Part shown: piece by piece, positions 47,161 to 58,800 of the stretch
Layout: each line of letters starts with the position of its first letter
Position numbering within the stretch: the stretch's first letter is position 1
From: Cucumis sativus
Taxonomy: Eukaryota > Streptophyta > Magnoliopsida > Cucurbitales > Cucurbitaceae
Length of the DNA: 64,000 bases
Assembly: GCF_000004075.3 (NCBI RefSeq)
Contig: NC_026658.2
Span: 6,324,001 to 6,388,000 of the forward strand
Reading direction: 5' to 3'
Translations under genes and position numbers: made by a program
Notes under the pieces: generated by a model
What the model saw: only the letters and a program-made list of their open reading frames with translations
Databases searched by the model: none
What the model was told of the DNA's origin: nothing

Positions 47161-48035
47161 GTATTTTCCACTCACATGCCCTAACTTCTTTCTTCTTCTT
47201 CTTCTTCTTCTTCTTTTTAACACTTCGAGAACAATACCCGTTCTTATTCCACCGATTCATGAACTATCTTTTCTTACTTTTCTCTGTCACTCCCTAAGTT
47301 TTCTTGTTTCTTTTTGCTTTTACCATGCGTTGTTTTGTTCTGCTTTGCTTTTTTTGTGATACGTGTTGTGGTTTTTTGGGGTCTCTGTTGATTTGAAGCG
47401 TTGTTTATCGCCTAAGAAAAAACCTAATGCGATGTATTTTGGCGACTTTTCTGTTGTGTTTTTGGGTTTTGTCTGAATTTCAGTTTGTTTGAAATGAGTT
47501 GTGTGTTTGAAGTGAGTATGGATGATTATTCCTTTCGGGCCTTGGAATCTTCTACATTCGCATTTACAGTTAGATTGCTTTTTCGTGGAGGGGAAGAGTG
47601 CGAATGTACTTGAAAGGAAGAGAATGTGATGCTGCGAATGAGAAAAGTTTTGTCTGAAGCATTGCCTTGTGTAAAGATAAATTTCGTTACTACTCTTCAC
47701 TTTATTAGATTCAGCTTCCGAGTCTCCCCCACCCCCCCCCCCCCCCCACACCCCCCGTTGGATTTATTCACTGTGTTATATGAGACTGAGATTGGTAATA
47801 GAGTTCACTTTTCATGTTATTTAGTGCTTTTGATTACCATGAAGATTTGGTGTTAGAGACCTAGAATGGTATCGATAATTTGTTGCTTTGAGAGTTGTTC
47901 ACTATTTAGGCTTTTCCTTAAATCTTGTAATCCTATTGGAACTAAACTGTCTTTTTCCATGGGGTTTAATGCTTGGGTAATGTGAAGCGTCTTATGATTG
48001 GTGGAAGATTTCACGGTTACGTTATTAAATTGCAG
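47161..48035 (+). other. probable 5'-UTR intron of the DnaJ gene
   Basis: A pyrimidine-rich leader around 47050-47160 ends in CACAG/GTATTT and an acceptor AAATTGCAG at 48027-48035 precedes the DnaJ ATG by 50 bp. The intron would hold a (CTT)n run at about 47191-47215 and a C16 run. Inferred from splice-site patterns only. Confidence 0.45.
47732..47747 (+). repeat. C16 homopolymer in a C-rich tract
   Basis: Sixteen C in a row inside a longer C-rich stretch (47725-47756, broken by single A or ACA). The opposite strand is G-rich and could fold into a G-quadruplex. It is the only such tract in an AT-rich window. Confidence 0.9.
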
Positions 48036-48085
48036 AATCCAATCAAGAGTAAGTAGCCTTTTCACTAGATACTGCATCATTCAAC

Positions 48086-51014
48086 ATGGTTTCAATGGCC
48101 ATTATACCTTGTGGAAGTACATCAATTGCTCAATGGGGAATTCGTCCTCAGTGCATGCTAAGACCTTCAACGAATAAGATATCCTCCATCCAATATGGGT
48201 AAGTTTTTCTAGCTGTCTCTGTCTTTTACTTTTCAACTTCCATATGTTTCCATAAGTCATTTGAGGTTTCTCAGTGTGCAAGTAGTTCTTGTTGCTAGCA
48301 CATCAGAATTTGTAGTTTGATAGCTATTATGGTTAGATCTTACAAAAAATTTATTTTGTTGTAAACTTGTAATGGAATTACTTAACTGGTCTAGTTGGTT
48401 TCTAATCTCTCTACTTTTAGACTGTTATTTAAGTGATGTATTTGATCCCTATTTTTATATAGAGGATGTATTGTACGGTATAGAACTTCTTTGAAAACGT
48501 GTTCAAACATTGTATTGGATCATTTTTAGGGTGTTCTAGCATATAAGTTCAACTGTATTTTTCCCTCTAGTTTTTATTTCTTAAAAACTTACGGACATGT
48601 CACATGTGGATAGATTGAAATGCACAAAGTGCCATAATGTTCTACAAGTTATTCAATTGGAATTTTCAAATTGTATTTTGAAAAAAAAAAATGGAAATTC
48701 TCCATCCTTAGTGTACATGAACTTGTAAAGATTTTGCTGAGATTAGTTTTGAGCTATCAAAGCATGTGAGAGAAAAAAGTTAGAATTTTTGTCAAAAATC
48801 AAGATTAGTTGCCTTTTATTGGGGATGGGTGTTTGTTGTTGTTTTACTGAGGCTAGGTGGTGTACGTGAGGAATAGGTGCCCTATTACTCCCCTTATTAT
48901 CTCTTACGAGTCATTTGTGAAAACCTGTTGTAGTAGCCAATGTAGTTGGTTTGTATACAACCACATTTAAAAGCACAATAATATTTATTTTCTGATATTG
49001 TAGTGTCACAAGCAGGATTAGCAACATAGCTGCTCTGAACTCAAGTTTCTTCTCCCGAGGTTCCTTCAGCGTTCTATTTGACACAAGATCCTCACAAACT
49101 TCACATCAACGAAGAGGCGGGTTGCTTGTTGTTAGAGCAGATAGTGTGCGTACAATTTTTGTTTCTCCCTCTTCCACCTCAGCCCTCTTCCCCACCCAAA
49201 AAGGAAAAGAGTCAAGAAAATGAAAATGGAGAGGTAGGTTGAGAGATTTTCTTCTGCATTTATTTAAATACTAACAATTATTAATTAATTTGCAGGATTA
49301 TTACTCTATCCTTGGGGTGTCCAAAAATGCCAGTAAATCTGAAATTAAAAGTGGTACTTACCTTTTCCTTAAATATCTATTGGGCTTCATCCATGTTTAT
49401 TTTTTTATTTGTTATCTATTTTAAACGCCTCATCTTGTATGCTTTCCATTATTAATGCGGGATGTATTTCCTTATCCTGTGAACATGTCATGGCTTCATC
49501 CATGTTTATTTGATTTGTTACTTATTTCAAATGTTCATAAGTTCGACTCCTAGATGTATCTTATCCATTGTATATTTTACCTTATCCCTCTTGATATGTT
49601 CTTTTGCACTCTTCAGCTTATCGGAAACTTGCTAGGAGTTACCATCCGGATGTGAACAAGTAAGTTCAGTAACCTTTTTGGGATGAAAATACACTAGGCA
49701 ATTGTACAGAATACAGATTATAACAGACATGACAGGGTAGCACTTTAATCTTGTTATTTTGATCTTAGTTATAGGTTTGTTTTATTTTCTCATTTAGTAG
49801 TAGTTCAGACTCAGATGAATAATAGGTATTTTATAACTCGTTGTTTCCTGTTCTACCAGAGATGCTGGGGCTGAACAGAAATTCAAGGAAATTAGTAATG
49901 CTTATGAAGTAAGAGCCTTGTAGCTCTTGTTCGTGTTTAGATTTGACAGTTTCGAGTGAGACCCATGGCAACTAATTCCCTGGAATTGCTTGTTTCAGGT
50001 CTTGTCTGATGATGAGAAACGCTCACTCTACGATAAATACGGAGAGGCTGGCCTTAAAGGCGCTGGTATGGGCATGGGGGTAAGTAATTCTCTGATGGAA
50101 ATATGAAAAGTGTATTTATGAAGTTTCCTTTGCCTGACTTCGATTTGGCTGTGCTTCTTCAGGATTTCAGCAATCCTTTCGATCTCTTTGAATCTCTATT
50201 TGAAGGCATGGGAGGCATGGGCGGTATGGGCATGGGGGGTCGAGGGTCGAGGAGTAGAGCAGTAGATGGACAAGATGAGTATTACAATCTCGTGTTGGAT
50301 TTCAAGGAAGCTGTTTTTGGTGTCGAAAAGGAAATTGAGATTAGCAGATTGGAGAGTTGTGGGACTTGTGAAGGGTCTGGTGCTAAACCTGGAACCCAAC
50401 CAACCAAATGTAGTACATGTGGTGGTCAAGGCCAGGTTGTCTCGTCGGCAAGGACCCCTTTAGGTGTCTTCCAGCAGGTAATGACTTGCTCTTCCTGTGG
50501 CGGAACTGGGGAAATATCCACACCTTGCAACACATGTTCTGGGGATGGGCGAGTACGGAGGACAAAGAGGATAAGTTTAAAAGTTCCAGCAGGTGTTGAC
50601 GCTGGTAGTCGTCTAAGAGTTCGAAACGAAGGGAATGCAGGAAGACGAGGTGGGTCCCCTGGGGATCTTTTTGTCATTATCGATGTTATGCCTGATCCCG
50701 TACTAAAGCGTGATGATACCAATATCTTGTACACTTGCAAAGTTTCGTACATTGATGCTATCTTGGGGACTAGCATCAAAGTTCCAACTGTAGACGGGAT
50801 GGTTGATTTAAAAATCCCTGCCGGGACACAACCAAATACAACACTTGTGATGTCAAAGAAAGGAGTTCCTCTTCTAAATAAGAGAAATATGAGGGGAGAT
50901 CAGTTGGTTCGTGTGCAGGTTGAAATCCCGAAAAAGTTGAGTAGTGAGGAGAGGAAGTTGATTGAGGAACTGTCGGATTTGAGCAAAGGGAAAGCTGTGA
51001 GCAGTAGAAGATAG
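48086..51014 (+). CDS. chloroplast-targeted type I DnaJ/Hsp40, DJA5/DJA6-like
   Basis: Seven exons: 48086-48198, 49004-49145, 49296-49353, 49617-49659, 49860-49908, 49999-50079, 50163-51014; GT-AG throughout; 445 codons joined. Residues 1 to about 80 are Ser/Arg-rich with few acids, a plastid transit peptide. The J domain is 86-153 ([10 protein letters not shown]) with the HPD triad at 114-116. A Gly/Met/Phe-rich linker (156-195) is followed by four C-x2-C-x-G-x-G zinc motifs, cysteines at 228/231, 245/248, 271/274 and 284/287, then the C-terminal substrate-binding domains ([10 protein letters not shown]). This is the full bacterial-DnaJ layout, so it should act as Hsp70 co-chaperone in the stroma. 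The Arabidopsis relatives DJA5 and DJA6 have been tied to plastid iron-sulfur cluster assembly; the same job here is inference. Length fits the family (about 440-447). Confidence 0.95.
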
Positions 51015-51203
51015 CTTGGATTGAAGTAAAACAGAAAAAAAAGGCAGATGAGAAATGAATTGGAAGGATTGATTGATTGATAGTATGGTAAGGATTGATA
51101 CATGTACGATGTAATGTAGTAGGTAATTCAATGTTAGTACAATTTTGTCAACAAAATCTTGATATCTTGAATGATAAATGATAGGAAGAAATGTAACTCA
51201 AAG

Positions 51204-51209
51204 AATAAA
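51204..51209 (+). terminator. DnaJ gene polyadenylation signal candidate
   Basis: AATAAA 190 bp after the stop codon, in an AT-rich 3' region. Confidence 0.5.
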
Positions 51210-52035
51210 ACTCTTTGATCTTGAATCTTTCAGCACAAACATATATTATGTTGGATTGATTTACATAATAACTCTTTTATTCTTCCCAATTTGATTGTAC
51301 ATCCTTTGTCAAATAAATAAATAAAATAAAATAAATAAATAAAAATCTTATTATAGGTTTGGAAATGATTATATAATTCATGTGTTGTAGGGGGATAATG
51401 TTTACTATCTCTTTCCAGTCCCTACAAATTAGGACTTCAACTACGAAGGTTTTTATCAATAGTTTACTGGTGATTGTTGGTTGCAACCAATTTGATATAC
51501 TCAATAACTTTTAGTCTTTTAGTAATTTTATTCATAGTTTGTGCCTTTCCTATTATTTTTAAAAGAAAATTCCAATTTTCAAAGTTATGCTTTTGTTAAA
51601 ACTAAAAGAAAAATTATACTCCCCTAAATACAATTATACTCCTCCTTCAACCAAATTAATTATAATTAATTACACTACAAAAATCAATATTAGTGAAAGA
51701 AAAAATGAAAAAAAAAAAGACCAATAAGCCATTTATTGGCTTCTCAACATCTAGTCCCATTGTATTCATGGCAATTTACTCCATATTGCTATTGCTTACT
51801 CTGGATTATTAAGCAACTGGTTAGGCTTCATAGATGAGTCAGAGTCTTAATCATAAATGTGCTAGTAGATGTTTCTTATTATCTTTTCTAATTATAAAAT
51901 GGAATTGGTTTCAATTTAATCGAGTGAATATGCATGATAGCGATACAAATCTTTAAAAAGTATGTGAGTATTACGTGGTATGACATCTTCGAAAGTAAAC
52001 TATAATTTTCTCTCTTTAATAAATGTATGAAATTC
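51210..52035. other. intergenic, no gene seen
   Basis: AT-rich spacer between the DnaJ gene and the small copia element. A CACTACAAAAATC string near 51672 is too short to call a transposon end. Confidence 0.4.
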
Positions 52036-52040
52036 CAAAG

Positions 52041-52196
52041 TACTAACGCAGAAGGTATATAAACCCTTTCTTGATTTATTTGAAATGAACAGAACATATA
52101 AATAGCCAATTGTTATAACAGTTTTAATAACATAAATATATCAGTGTAACAACAATGATGCTGACTAAAAAATTACTGGGTTAGTTAACTCTAATA
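52041..52196 (-). repeat. 3' LTR of small copia element
   Basis: 156 bp; on the minus strand begins TATTAGAGTTAACTAA directly after AAGGGG and ends at 52041 beside the CAAAG duplication. Confidence 0.9.
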
Positions 52197-52199
52197 CCC

Positions 52200-52725
52200 C
52201 TTAAGATTGACTACACCCATCCTCGAAAGTAAAGGAGTAAGAGCATGAGATGGAAGTGGTTTGGTAAAGATGTTAGCAAATTGTTGACTGGAACGTATTG
52301 GCAGCAGTCTGATCTAATGTTGGAGGACCTTTTCACGAACAAAGTGACAATCAAGCTCGATGTGTTTCGTTCGTTCATGAAAAATGGGATTGGAGGCAAT
52401 GTGGATGCATGCATCATTGTCACAATATATGACACCAGGTGATGGAGACAAAATGTGAAGGTCCTTCATTAATTGATTTATCCAGGTGAGTTCACTGGTT
52501 GTTGTGGCAAGAGCACAATACTCTGCTTCTGCTGAAGAGCGTGGTACATTGGTTTGTTTCTTTGCCTTCCAGGGTATTAGTGTCTCTCCCATGAATATGC
52601 AAAAGTCAGTGGTAGATTTTCGGGAGTCAATGCACGACGTCCAATCTGCGTCACTAAATGCTTTTAGTTGAAAAGATGAGGACTTTCTGAGAAGTATACC
52701 TTGGCTAGGTGGGATTGTAAAATGG
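52200..52725 (-). pseudogene. copia RNase H segment
   Basis: Encodes LKAFSDADWTSCIDSRKSTT, FCIFMGETLIPWKAKKQTNV, SSAEAEYCALATTTSELTWI, GVIYCDNDACIHIASNPIFH and HIELDCHFVREKVLQH, the complete copia RNase H with its acidic residues (the D of SDADW, the E of AEAEY, the D of YCDND). One stop follows LQH, after which the same frame reads QFANIFTKPLPSHAL and GVVNL up to the polypurine tract. Well preserved apart from that stop. Confidence 0.85.
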
Positions 52726-53759
52726 TGAGAAGGCCCTGGCATTGCTTAGCATTCATGTTTGAAAGAGGGTCAGTGTTGGTAGGGGTAGTAATAATAGGGT
52801 CATTCTTACTGTTACGGTTGGTTTTGTATCCGGGAGAAAAACCATGGAGGCGATAGCATTTTTCAGCCGTGTGACCGGGGATATTGCAGTGGGAACAAAC
52901 AAGACGATTTTTCGTCTTTGATGGATTTGAGCGAGATTGTGGTGGATTTTATGAAACATTTTTCACTAACATGGCTGAGTTTTCATAATTTATAGGAAGG
53001 TTAGGTGAACTTACTTGAGAGGTTGATGCACGTTGCTCAACTTCTTGTATTACAAGAGAAAATGCTTTCTCTAATGTTGGTTCCGGTTCCATTAATAGTA
53101 GCTGTGTACAAATTTGTGAAAAAGAATCATTGAGGTCCATCAGAAACAACATCACGTGTTCTGTTTGGAAATGGGTCTGCAGATTCTTTACTCCTCCACA
53201 TGAGTACTTTCCACCGGAACAAGAAGGACAGTATACAACTAATTCATTCCATAGTGTCTTCAGTTTTGCAAAGTATGTAGTGACGAACTGCTGATCTTGA
53301 GTGAGATTTGATAGTTCTCGCGCAATTGGAAAATGCGCAGTCGATTTTGTCGTTGATATCTCTGTTGGAGGTCTAGCCAAATTTCTTGGGCGCGAAGCAA
53401 ATACTGGCTGCAATTTCCTTTGAGATTGAGTTTAGGATCCAGGCAGTGACGATACTGTTGCAAATGATCCAAGAACTTGAAAAGGCATTTGTGGAACATG
53501 TTAAGGTTCCATCAACGAATCCAACTTTATTCTTGACAGTGAGGCCAAGAAGGAAGGCACGGTTCCAGGAAGTATAGTTTGATTCGGTGAGAAGATCGGA
53601 TACAATAACCAAATTGGTGTTGTTTGAGTTATGAAGGAAATATGGATTTTCATATTGGGCAATGACGAAGGGTGGGATTGGGGTGGGGTTAACAGTGGAA
53701 GAAGAATATTCTAGGATGCTGGATGAAGAAGGTTGAAGAATGGGGTTAGACTCAGCCAT
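52680..53759 (-). pseudogene. copia gag (UBN2-type) with two frame changes
   Basis: Frame one from the ATG at 53759: MAESNPILQPSSSS, NTNLVIVSDLLTESNYTSWN, FLLGLTVKNKVGFVDGTL. Frame two from about 53400: QDQQFVTTYFAKLKTLWNEL, HVMLFLMDLNDSFSQICTQL, LEKAFSLVIQEVEQRAS. Frame three: zinc knuckle CSHCNIPGHTAEKCYRLHGF. This is the usual gag order of Retrofit-type copia elements. It ends in the gag C-tail (AKQCQGLLTILQSHLA) where the internal deletion joins RNase H near 52700-52715. Confidence 0.85.
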
Positions 53760-53799
53760 GGTGACAATTTGAGGGAATTTTAAAACTCAACTAATACCA

Positions 53800-53955
53800 T
53801 ATAAAGCTAGAAGGTAAATAAACCCTTTCTTAATTTATTTGAAATGAATAAGACATATAAATAGCCAATTATTACAACTGTTTTAACAACAAAAATATAT
53901 CCATGTAACAACAATGATGCTGACTAAAAACTAACTGGATTAGTTAACTCTAATA
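53800..53955 (-). repeat. 5' LTR of small copia element
   Basis: 156 bp; on the minus strand runs from 53955 (TATTAGAGTTAACTAA) to 53800, next to the primer-binding site; outer side has CAAAG at 53956-53960. Confidence 0.9.
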
Positions 53956-53960
53956 CAAAG

Positions 53961-54665
53961 AAACAAAGTAAGTAATGACTTTACCATGACACTCCTACGA
54001 CCAACCAAGGAATAAACTAATCCGTGCCACTATATTGTACAAGAGAGTAATCCCTAGTGAAGAGTTTTTTCTCTTCTACATCTAGGAGGGAAATGGAAAA
54101 GAAAAAAAGAAAGGAACAAAAAAGAAAATCATTTAAAAGTATTTTATAAAATTGAGAATTAAAGTGTTCTTTTTTTAAACTTTACAACCTAAATAGGCAT
54201 TAAGTCTAAATTTATATTTATAGGATCAAAAAGTATATTTTGCCATTTTTGTTAATGTCAAATTGGATTTGTTGATTGAATTTGTAAGTTGCTTAGTTTG
54301 GTTTGGGTCGGTCTGATTTATATTAAAACCATCCAAAATCTAACCGAACCGAGGATACATAAAATCCTTTACCAATTAGTCCTAAACCCTGTCTACGACC
54401 GCTATTATCCCAGCAGAAGGCCTAATAGTCCCAGCAGTGCACCTCGCCGTTCGGTCCCAAATCCCTTCAGTTCGCTGAAAGCTTGCGAGTACAAATCTAC
54501 AATCCACAGGTTTGATTCCAATGTGAACCTCCTCTCTTTCAATTAACTTTTTAGATCTTGGTTTCTTGTTCTTGTTGTTTTAATTGGAGTTGAATTTGTA
54601 ATTGGGTTTTCAAAGGATCTCTTCACCTGCTGTTCATAGACGCGGAAGCCAAGAAATCCAGGAAC
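53961..54665. other. spacer and 5' leader of the L23 gene
   Basis: First about 330 bp are AT-rich with nothing recognised. From about 54390 the sequence looks like a transcribed leader; an intron may run from AATCCACAG/GTTTGATT (about 54511) to a splice acceptor before the ATG, but the acceptor is not certain. Confidence 0.35.
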
Positions 54666-55190
54666 ATGGGAAGCAGACTCGGGAGAAGAGTTGTTCACTT
54701 CGCAAATCTTCCAATCAAGCTTCTTATGCCTACCTCTTTTACCAACATCACTGAAATTGCTCTTAAAACCATTCCTTCTGCTTCCAAAATTGAAATCAAG
54801 CGCGTCCTTGAGAGCCTTTACGGCTTTGAGGTCGATAAAGTTCAAACTCTTAACATGGAGGGGAAGAAAAAGAAGCGTGGAGGGATTTTGATCGCAAAGC
54901 CTGATTACAAGAAGGCCTATGTTACTCTCAGAAATCCCTTGTCAATATCTCCGGACATGTACCCGATCCGCATTATAGAGGAGGATAAGAGGAATATGAA
55001 CAAGCAGTCTAAGTCCAGCATTGTTGAGGAGGGCGAGGCAAAGAAGCATTGGCTGCATGAGAAAGAGCCTGTGGGAATCAAAACTTACAAGGGTTTTGCT
55101 GATAGAGGCCGCCGACGAAGTGGCGGTGGCGCTGAAACGGTTGAGCCATCAACTAAATTTCCTTGGAGTAGCATGAGGTCTGGTAGGTAG
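54666..55190 (+). CDS. organellar-type ribosomal protein uL23 (L23)
   Basis: Single-exon coding sequence, 174 codons from the first ATG (MGSRLGRRVVHFANLPIKLL). Residues about 10-100 have the L23 fold pattern: a hydrophobic strand, TNITEIALKTIPSASKIEIK, VLESLYGFEVDKVQTLNMEG, a basic KKKKRGG turn and KPDYKKAYVTLRNPLSIS. uL23 binds 23S-type rRNA near the peptide exit tunnel. The length, basic N-terminus and C-terminal Arg/Gly extension fit the nuclear-encoded mitochondrial L23 of plants (178 aa in Arabidopsis, from memory) better than the plastid-encoded rpl23. The N-terminus is not a classical presequence, so mitochondrial location is inference. Convergent with the NPH3-like gene, whose stop is 680 bp away. 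Confidence 0.9.
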   Translation: MGSRLGRRVVHFANLPIKLLMPTSFTNITEIALKTIPSASKIEIKRVLESLYGFEVDKVQTLNMEGKKKKRGGILIAKPDYKKAYVTLRNPLSISPDMYPIRIIEEDKRNMNKQSKSSIVEEGEAKKHWLHEKEPVGIKTYKGFADRGRRRSGGGAETVEPSTKFPWSSMRSGR

Positions 55191-55391
55191 TGGTAGTGTG
55201 AAGAAACGTATCCAGTTACTTCCTAATTGTCATATTTTGGATTTTGTTATCCTCAAAATGATAATAGTGCAATAGGTTGGTGATGGCTTTGAGCTTACTG
55301 ATAGATGTTTTATTTTTTAACTATGAAATGAACTTCTTGGCCCTCTTATGGGATGTTTTGCTGGAGGAAGTTCTGTTTTGTTGCTTGAATC

Positions 55392-55397
55392 AATAAA
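55392..55397 (+). terminator. L23 gene polyadenylation signal candidate
   Basis: AATAAA about 200 bp after the stop codon. Confidence 0.5.
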
Positions 55398-55870
55398 TAA
55401 ATTAGAGTTGCATTTGTATTATTCCCCTCGTATTATGTGAATTTACTTAGATCATTTCAGTATGTGGTGTAGGTTCACTATCAAATATTCAATGGCAATA
55501 TTGTGGTTATAGTGAATTTTCACATGCAACCACATGCACTATGAAAAACTTAATGCATAGAGATTTATATATTTTATCAAATAATTTTTCGTTTTCTTAC
55601 TGCAAAGGGTGTTTGTAGCTATTGTCGTTTGTCTTCCTTAGGACTTTTCAGGCAAAAAAGAAACAAAACCCATTTTTCTAAATGTTTTTAGCTGGTGAAA
55701 GATAATCTCTTGGAAATGAAAAGTATATAGTCTGCATTCTGCAAGATGAACGATACAAAAAACTTGGAGTTGTAACCCTATACACCTACGAGACAATCAT
55801 GCACAAGTGAAGTAGAATAGTAAGTTCTTTGAATCCTTTATCTTTTTGAGGAATCTGATATTCCAATACT

Positions 55871-58800
55871 TCAGGTCATTGATAATCTACGTCGTAAGCT
55901 TATTCGAGAACTAGTGCGGCTGTGTCTCTGATGGGCAGGTTCATCTCCATCAATTCTTGTGTGAAAGGAATTTTTTATCTTCTTCCAACCAAATCCCCAA
56001 CCTGCTATATTCTTTTGCTTGTTGCTTATTTTTTCATACTCTTGTTGTAGCTCTGAGTAGTCACTCTGCAACTCTGCCATCTGTGCCTTCACGCTCTCAA
56101 GTTCTGTCTTGAGGTTTTTAATTTCTCTGTCTGTTGATAAATGGTTTCCATCATGATCTGAGTCACTACTAGGTGCTTTCTCCTTTTCTTGCATCGCTGA
56201 CCTCATCTTCACTTGCTCTGAGAACAGAACCTGCATATTCACTCAGAAATATTGTGATTACCACTCGGAACTGTTGACTCACTGCTTCTATAAAGTAAAA
56301 GATACGTAGAAATATAATATTGTAGTCTTCTTATATCTCTCGTTCCTTCTTGGTTCTGACTGCCAACTATATAAGTAGTGAAGGCATTGTTTCTCGTGTC
56401 GTTATTACTACGATGGAACGTTAATATGACTTTTTTACTATTGTATCAGAAGGAGAATGCATAAAAGCATTATTATAATATTGATAATATATGAGGAGTT
56501 GGGAATGGGACTCGGAAGATGCTTCTACAATCTGCTTTTTGTTGATTTTTTTTATGAGAAGCTATTTATTTTGTATTTAACCTTGTTTAAAGATTTGTTA
56601 TGGTGTATTTAGTATTCATGACCGATCATTTCTCTGTGGAGAAATAAGAGCAGCTGGTTTTAATAAGCCAAAATCCTTTTTGTCTACAACATTTGAGAGC
56701 CTATCTATATGTTCTGATTATTGTATCTGTTGAATGGTTTTTTTTTAAAAAAAAATTTGTTGAATGTCTGGGTTCAAGTTCAACCTCATATTTTTTTCTG
56801 TATGTGGCACATTCAGATATGCAACTATTCTTTGATCATGAGTATATGTTATGGCATTATAAATTTACAACTTCTTATCCTTTCTTGCTCATTTAGTTAC
56901 ATTCTATACTGCACTAGTTACGTTCTACAATCTAGATATATTGCTGGAATTTTGAACTACAGGGTTATATAATATCACCTGAACTATGGTTCTCAAGGGC
57001 AGTCGATCATTTTGGGCAGCATGCACACACGCATCAAGCGATAGTTTCTCGCAGTTCATGATTTTGCATAGCTTTCTTCGATCATGCTCAGATAGTAAAG
57101 GGTGGGTCTGTAGAGGAGAATAGTTTGTAAGTCGCTATAGTGAAATTTCTTCTATACTTCCAAGCATGTATAATTTGCTGCAGAAAATTATTAAGAACAA
57201 GATAATCTAGATGCAACCTTGAGATAGGTGTCAATGGCTCTGTATAATCCATCATGACAATGCCTTGCATTTTCTGACAGTGAGTTGGCTAAAGTTTGAA
57301 ATTTGGTAATCGAGAGATTTGGATCTCTTGCAAGTTCAGCTAGGTAATTGTCTATGAGTTTACATACATTAGAATTCCCAATTCTATGTTGCTGCTGTTG
57401 CTGTTCAAACAGTGAGTAGTATTCAAGGAGCCTTTGCACTACTTCTATGTCATGCATAGTGCGTTCTTTTTGTGTACTGAGGAGCAAGAATATAACAGAT
57501 TAGTGAATTTGACATGTGTTGGAGACTTGTAATTGCTATTTGTTGAGCTTGTAAGAACAATACTTACTTTGGCGAGTTCCCTCGGTCAATATATGTACAG
57601 TTAGGAATTAAAATGTCAATCACATTGGCATCCTCCAACACCATTCCTATTCTTTTCTCTAGTTCTGAAATCAAAGCTGGTGATGCAGAATACACCCTTG
57701 CCATCTTGAGCATCTGCAACAAGAACCTGCACGAAACTGCTTCTCTTTGAGGAGGAAGTATGCTTAGTAGGCTTTCAATAATAGCTTTATTTTCTTTGCT
57801 GTGTACAATTCCCAGTTCATCTTTCCTACCACTCAAAATACTTATTTGCAGGTCACTTTTGTCCTGTGTATATTCTCCGAGTCCCGGGTCCATTTCAGTG
57901 CCTGGTAACCACTTTCTTGCATACTGCTCAATGCTTTGACCTATAGTCTCCGGCTTTATCATACCTTTGGCTCTTATTGCAGTTATAATTCTTGTGAAAT
58001 AGTCTATGCGAAGTGCAGTTAAATCATTTAACCACCACCCATCCTCACTGACTGTATCTCCTACTATGTTCTCTCTAGAGAGTTTCCGAGCTACCGAGTC
58101 ACAGCACCGTCTCACAATTTGTAGATTTTCAGCCCATGGTGAGAGACTCTCACAAGTTTTGAGAACAGCCAGTGACTCTTTCCATGATAAAAGGACTACA
58201 AATGTGAGGAAGGACTCTGTCTTGCAAATGAGGTTTCCATCTTCGAATTCCTCTGTCATCTCCAAAAACTCTGATGCACATCTTAGTGGGGCTACATTGC
58301 TTGAGTTCAGGTCTACTGGGAAACCATAACAGTATTTGAGAACCATTTCGAATGCTTTCGATCCACCTGGGAAGTTCTCGAGTTTTAGGTCATTTCCTTC
58401 CTGGGTTGAGATTGAAGATTCAAGTTCCTTTCGGCCTATGTAGCCACATTTGGAAATCAATGTATACTGTTTCAAGAAAGATGGGGGGGTGAGAACCTAT
58501 ATCTTACATCTTCTTTCATCGTTGGGCAACTAGAATGAGCTGATACACTGAAATTTTAGATGGAAACTTTTGAGAAATAGAAATGCAATTTCTTTGTTAG
58601 CTTGTTCAATCCTGATCATTTTGGTTGATTGGCTTCAAGAACTCTTTTGCTGCATATAATGTTTATGTATTATGGAACCAAAGTTTGAACTTATTTGCAT
58701 ATAGGTAGTTACCTTGTGAACATTGAAGGTGACCTCTTCAACTTTAATTTTCAAATCTGTTGGGATCTGAGTGGTGATAAACCTGCAAAGGGAAGAAACA

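Larger units (their letters stand above)
52041..53955 (-). mobile_element. internally deleted copia element with LTRs and TSD
   Basis: Two LTRs of 156 bp each (52041-52196 and 53800-53955) flank 1.6 kb, and a perfect 5-bp target duplication CAAAG sits at 52036-52040 and 53956-53960, so both ends are certain. By eye the LTRs differ at about 20 positions (near 87% identical), which suggests an old insertion. On the minus strand the primer-binding site (TGGTATTAG, 53799-53791) follows the 5' LTR and a polypurine AAGGGG (52202-52197) abuts the 3' LTR. Inside are gag and RNase H only; protease, integrase and reverse transcriptase are missing. The LTRs begin TATTAG rather than TG. Confidence 0.92.

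Noticed and set aside
47320..47751. 143-codon minus-strand open frame with poly-Gly
   Set aside because: It is antisense to the DnaJ leader and intron, and the Gly run only reflects the poly-C tract; no domain is visible.
50426..50779. 117-codon minus-strand frame
   Set aside because: Shadow of the DnaJ zinc-finger exon.
51660..51700. CACTACAAAAATC as a CACTA transposon end
   Set aside because: Only about ten bases match and no partner repeat or transposase lies nearby.
54543..54845. 100-codon minus-strand frame
   Set aside because: Antisense to the L23 coding region, which has clear family motifs on the plus strand.
57564..58475. NPH3-like gene as a truncated or N-terminally shortened copy
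   Set aside because: The largest exon alone starts mid-BTB, but two upstream exons (58713-58782 and 58872-59005) restore the usual start in frame, and a 43-codon exon at 56979-57107 fills the apparent gap.
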